Assembly: GCA_024760905.1 (NCBI GenBank)
Contig: CM045732.1
Span: forward strand, 60,370,996-60,434,995
Direction: 5' to 3'
Length of the DNA: 64,000 bases
Origin: Plotosus lineatus
Taxonomy: Eukaryota; Chordata; Actinopteri; Siluriformes; Plotosidae
In this document: piece by piece, positions 59,999-64,000 of the stretch
Position numbering within the stretch: position 1 is the first letter of the stretch
Layout: every line of letters starts with the position of its first letter
Program-made: the position numbers and the translations under genes
The notes under the pieces: model-generated
Database searches by the model: none
Seen by the model: only the letters and a program-made list of their open reading frames with translations
What the model was told of the DNA's origin: nothing

Positions 59999-60112
59999 CA
60001 GGGATCCCTCACTTTCCGTGGTTAATTGGGAGCCCCCCGCAACCGCTGAAGTCCACAGAGTACGATCAACCCCCCCCCCCAAAAATCCCTGACTGACGTA
60101 TACGTACATAGA
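59999..60112. mobile_element. MITE-1, left part, cut by SINE-A
   Basis: CAGGGATCCCTCACTTTCCG to GACTGACGTATACGTACATA after TA; the rest is missing beyond the SINE. Confidence 0.8.
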
Positions 60113-60319
60113 GCTGATGGCTATGCAGCTCCTTTTGTTGAAAGTCAGCAATGGTTCTGTTACATCAACCTCTCACCATAGACAGTGAGAGACATGGCCA
60201 ACCTTTGATAACCCAGTTAGCTGCACTGGGGGGGGGGGGGGGGGGCAACCTTGTGGAGAGTGGGACTCGAACCCCCAACCTTAGGATCAGCGATCCAGGA
60301 CCTGTTACCACCAGGCCAC
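60113..60319 (-). mobile_element. SINE-A, tail lost
   Basis: GCTGATGGCTATGCAGCTCC to GACTCGAACCCCCAACC and CACCAGGCCACT, with a G(16) run. Confidence 0.85.
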
Positions 60320-62088
60320 TTTACTTGGATCATTTTTTAAGACCCTGAAATTTCTGATTTGCTCATTGAAAACATCCATTTCCTTACTTCCTTATTTCTC
60401 CTTCTACCATTTTATGTACTGCACCCAGTTCACTTTGTGTGTTCTTAAAACTGTTTCGGAAGTGTTTTCACCAAATCCAGCACTTGCGGGGGATCAGCGA
60501 CTCCTCTGACACTATAACTCCTCGATACTGGGGAGCAGGATGAGATTACTGGTGAAACAGGGGTTTAGCAGCTATTATTCACATAATCGGCTATGATTCC
60601 TGACCGACACGCTACCTGATACACTCTGCCCTATATCTGAACTGGAATATGAGATGCAAAGCAAAGAGAACTTTCCAGTTCAACTAAGGTTCCCATTTAA
60701 CTAAACGACAACTTGATTGACTTTTAGCTGTATGGTGAAAAACATTACTGGAAGATAAATCACTTCACAAAACCTTTGTATCAGTATGAGACCATTTTTA
60801 AACCTGTGGTCTGTTTGAACTCACTGTGATTAACTTCAGTTGAATCTTATTGTAAGGCATTCCTGACATTTTTTTTTTTTTAAACTCGTGCTGTTGTTTT
60901 AGACTCACCTTGACCATAACTGCTTCCTCTGCAACGTCCTTCAGTTTATGTACAAAAGGTCAGCATAATCCCAGAAGGACAGATCGTTGGCCAGATATCT
61001 TGAGTTGGAGTGAACAGATGCCACTTGGGAGGAAAATGAAACAAATAGAGAGGCTTCCTCTATTATCACTATCTGGAAGAGGAATCGGGTTCCTCCTCTT
61101 ACCCGCCGCTGATGACATGCAAATGTAGGGTGGCGAATTTTATCATATGACAGGTTTTATACGTTAGTGTCTGTTCGGTAGTCTCGGGTCCAGTTCTATA
61201 ATGGGTCGTGCAAAAAGAGTGTTTTTACATACAAAGCACCACTTCAACCTATTTTTTTTTTTTTTTTTTTTAACGCATTCACTTTTTAAAAATAATATTA
61301 TCCAATTGGCAGGTGGTCTCAGCCAGTAGGACAAGGTCTTATCCAAACCTGGTTTTCAACTCAGAAATTTTCCAAAAAGTAAAATTCAAAACCAAGTTCA
61401 AAATAAGTTCAAATGATTCGCATTCTGATCCGCATATGTGCATTATTTAAGCTGGGGCTGGTAATCTGTAAACCGGGCTAAATTTGAAAGTAGCATGTCC
61501 TCAGGGCTCTGGCTGAACCTTCCACTATCCTCAGAGGTCCCTTCCAAGCCACACCTGTCCCCTCCACAGGCACGAGCTATGCTTTCACTGCCAGTTTGTG
61601 CACAGTCGGGTCATGAACGAGAAGGGAGACACGGTACCATTTAATTGGGTATTTCTCAGCAGACCATGAAGCAGTAATTGGTTGCCATTTTTACAGGATT
61701 ACAGTGACCACAGTTCATCTATAAGTGACCCTGGGTTTACACTGGGGCCACGATGTCCACAATGTCCGTTGTTTGAAAGAATCATGATGAGCTTGGTGGA
61801 GCATAAGAGACCTTGATACGCCATCGTACGGGATCTTGATGGATTTGGAATATAATTTCTTCAGGTTTTATCTCTTGGATGATCTTTTTTACACTCTAAT
61901 CATGATCCAAGCGTGGTCGTAAATTCATAAACTGAGAATTAACAAGGTCTATCTGTTATTTCATTCAAATGTGAAGCTCCACACTTTTTTTTGGGGGGGG
62001 GGGTGGAGGATCATGGACATTGTACCCCCAGTGTAAACACAGTGTCATTGATTGCTGATGGAATGTAAAGGCCGTTTACACTAGCATA

Positions 62089-62149
62089 GCCGTTTGTGTA
62101 TGCAGATAAGAAATATAAATAAAATAACCTAAAGTCAAATCAAAATGTA
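62089..62149 (+). repeat. 60-bp direct repeat, left copy
   Basis: CGTTTGTGTATGCA to AAAGTCAAATCAAAATGT. It is repeated at about 63076-63137 (with a 4-base insert) on the other side of SINE-C. Confidence 0.85.
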
Positions 62150-62169
62150 AAAAAAGTTATGGTAAAGTC

Positions 62170-63073
62170 TTTTGGGCTTTTTACACCCGAGCCTAGTGGC
62201 TCATTGGACCTGTGCTTATCTCCGGTTTCCACAGCAAGAAGCGATCAGGAGTACAACTCCTCCTGGATTGGACGCTAGTCCATCGTAGGTTACCTTCCCA
62301 GTATACTTTTTACTGGTATCCATTTATACTGCTGGGTGAACAGAGGCACACTTGTGGTTAAGACAGTGCTCCACAAATAGCACCCTTGGGGGGTGCGGTA
62401 TGATGCCGGGGGGGGGGGGGGGGGGATTCCCTGGGAAACATGCTTTTCTGGATTAAGTGTAATTGCACCTCTGCTCCAGTAGTTGGCAGTGGCGCTCCCA
62501 TTGTCGTGCTATGATGTAGCGGTTGTTCGCACGAGCAAACAATATGAAGTGCAGTACACAACCCTTCAAGAAACAACACAGAGAAATTTCTAACAGGAAT
62601 GAAGAGAAAGGTGGAGAGAGACGGAGATATTAAGACATAAATAAGTTGAATGAGTTTAAATAAGTTAAATAAGGATGTGGTTTTTTTTTAATTTCAGGAA
62701 CATTGGTACACTTTAAATCTTTTCTGGTACAGATTAAAAAACAATGTTAATGAAGTTTTTCTTTATTGTAAGTTGAACTATATTTCTTTTTTGTTTGTTT
62801 GTTTTTAATGGTAATAAAGATACAATGTTATGCAGAGGTGTACTAATAATAATTTTATAGACAAATAATACGATTTATAGTAGCTCGCAGGGTGGTGGGG
62901 GGGGGGGTGAAATGTTTTTTTCTTCCTAGAGGGGGCGCCAGAGAAAATAATTGAGAAGCACTGGGTGAAGACCTTGCCCAAGGGTCTTAGCACAGTGGGG
63001 GTCTAACTGGGATTTGAACACACAACCTCCCGATCATTTGTACAGCACCCTAACCACTACGCCACCGGCCCCA
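62170..63073 (-). mobile_element. SINE-C split by hAT-N
   Basis: GGGCTTTTTACACCCGAGCC at the left, head (GGGATTTGAACACACAACC, CACTACGCCACCGGCCCC) at the right; broken at 62364-62963. The element sits between two 60-bp direct repeats. Confidence 0.9.
62364..62963. mobile_element. hAT-N element nested in SINE-C
   Basis: Ends CAGTGCTCCACAAATAGCAC and AATTGAGAAGCACTG; 8-bp target duplication GGTTAAGA (62356) / GGTGAAGA (62964), one mismatch. A G(15) run lies at 62411-62425. Confidence 0.9.
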
Positions 63074-63075
63074 CC

Positions 63076-63137
63076 ATTTGTGTATACAGTACAGCTAAGA
63101 AATATAAATAAAATAACCTAAAGTCAAATAAAAATGT
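63076..63137 (+). repeat. 60-bp direct repeat, right copy
   Basis: CATTTGTGTATACAG to AAAGTCAAATAAAAATGT, nearly identical to 62089-62149. Confidence 0.85.
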
Positions 63138-63601
63138 CGAGCAAGCATATAAAAGCCTGACTTCATAGAATGAGCTGTTTTCTGAAATAAGAGAATATAT
63201 TTTGTCATTAATTAGTGCAGCCTAAATGTTAATGTTAATTGATTCTGTTATCCTGTCGCGTTGTTCAGTTAAAGGATACGTAGATATATTATTCTGTATT
63301 TTTTAACGTTTATTACAGAATTGTCATCTGGATTGTATAGCCAGAATTTCAGCCATCCCTTTTGTTCATTCACTCTGTACTGCATATAAAAATAGTTTAG
63401 GGTGATGATTACTGCCCAGGTTTATCATGCCAACCTCTTTGTTTCAGTAGTTTCTATTTATTACGTGAATGGTTGTTACACCTATCTGTTTAAATTTCAT
63501 TGGTTTTATCAGGAAGCTATTATAGCATGTGACCTTTTTCTCAGGAGAACAGTTGTTTTATTGGTTTTTGGTACTTACATTTAAGCAGATGGCTTCAGTA
63601 T

Positions 63602-63689
<88 letters not shown>
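63602..63689. repeat. (TAA)n microsatellite
   Basis: About 29 units, one interrupted by TAG, 260 bases before the last visible ltbp2 exon. Confidence 0.95.
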
Positions 63690-63949
63690 TATGTTGTACT
63701 CTAAGATTGTATGAAATTTAGCCCTTTTTTAACCTGGCGTGGGACACATGGTATGGTGTATCTGGTTGTACTTTGCTTGATGGTGGTATAAAACTATAAA
63801 TGAACAGGATGGAGAGCAGTTCCATATTTCTTACATCTCAATTGGCCTACCAGTAAAACTCCTTGGTTTTCTGCCAAGATGTGACCATCTGTACTTTTTG
63901 GTTTAGTTTCTTACAATCTTTATTTTTTCCCCCCGTCTTTTCTTTACAG

Positions 63950-64000
63950 CTTATGCGGTGATTGCAAATGGCCTAGTTGAATGTCCGAAAGGGTATAAAA
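63950..64000 (+). CDS. ltbp2: ltbp2 exon, 5' part only: end of hybrid domain
   Basis: A long pyrimidine tract and TCTTTACAG give the acceptor. Two bases complete an Ala codon from the previous exon, then YAVIANGLVECPKGYK follows to the last base of the window. ANGLVECPKGYKR is the conserved segment that closes the hybrid domain and leads to the first calcium-binding EGF (DINEC) in LTBPs. The exon runs off the window. Phase 1 agrees with the donor at 42312. Confidence 0.9.

Overview
The window reads as a teleost fish nuclear genome: very long introns, dense CA/TA/TAA/CT microsatellites, many short tRNA-derived SINEs, TA-flanked MITEs and hAT MITEs, a truncated RTE-like LINE and a solo LTR. No prokaryotic gene architecture, CRISPR array, rRNA or free-standing tRNA gene was seen.

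The only host gene I can support lies on the + strand. Six exons (21758-21978, 23162-23332, 33386-33589, 35676-35962, 42209-42311 and 63950 to the window end) have canonical AG/GT borders. Their reading phases chain without a break (2-1-1-1-0-1). They encode the N-terminal third of a latent TGF-beta binding protein, best matching LTBP2: a low-complexity linker, a 4-cysteine module, an EGF-like domain, a second Asn/His/Gln-rich linker, and the first 8-cysteine (hybrid) domain with its CC doublet. The signal peptide and first EGF exon must lie before base 1. The rest of the gene lies past base 64000. Introns in the window measure 1.2, 10.1, 2.1, 6.2 and 21.6 kb, and the one before the first visible exon is at least 21.7 kb.

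Nearly everything else is repeat. I use these working names. SINE-A: tRNA head plus a tail that matches the 3' end of the LINE in this window. SINE-B: a different tRNA head, a body with CCAAAGACATG and a tail with CTAATTAGGATTAAG. SINE-AB: the SINE-A head fused to the SINE-B tail. SINE-C: a third tRNA-headed family ending in AAAAAGCCCAACGG. MITE-1: TA-flanked, ends CAGGGATCCCTC. MITE-2: TA-flanked, ends CAGTGGTACCTC or CAGTCGGCCCCC. hAT-N: ends CAGTGCTTCTC with 8-bp target duplications. Many copies keep clear target-site duplications, and several are nested two or three deep, so their relative ages can be read.

The most unusual signal is a repeat at 8667-8882 and again at 44923-45450. On the minus strand it folds as a complete minimal type-I hammerhead ribozyme, as known from Penelope-like retroelements. 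At both loci it sits beside a 190-260 bp inverted duplication of unrelated flanking DNA. Other points of interest are a LINE and SINE sharing a 3' tail in one window, chimeric SINEs, a SINE-B insertion hotspot, a MITE with a 34-bp perfect palindrome, and an LTBP2 exon held between complementary (TG)n and (CA)n tracts.

Stretches not listed are intronic sequence in which I recognise no gene or repeat. SINE borders are good to a few bases where a target duplication is given and to about 10-20 bases otherwise.
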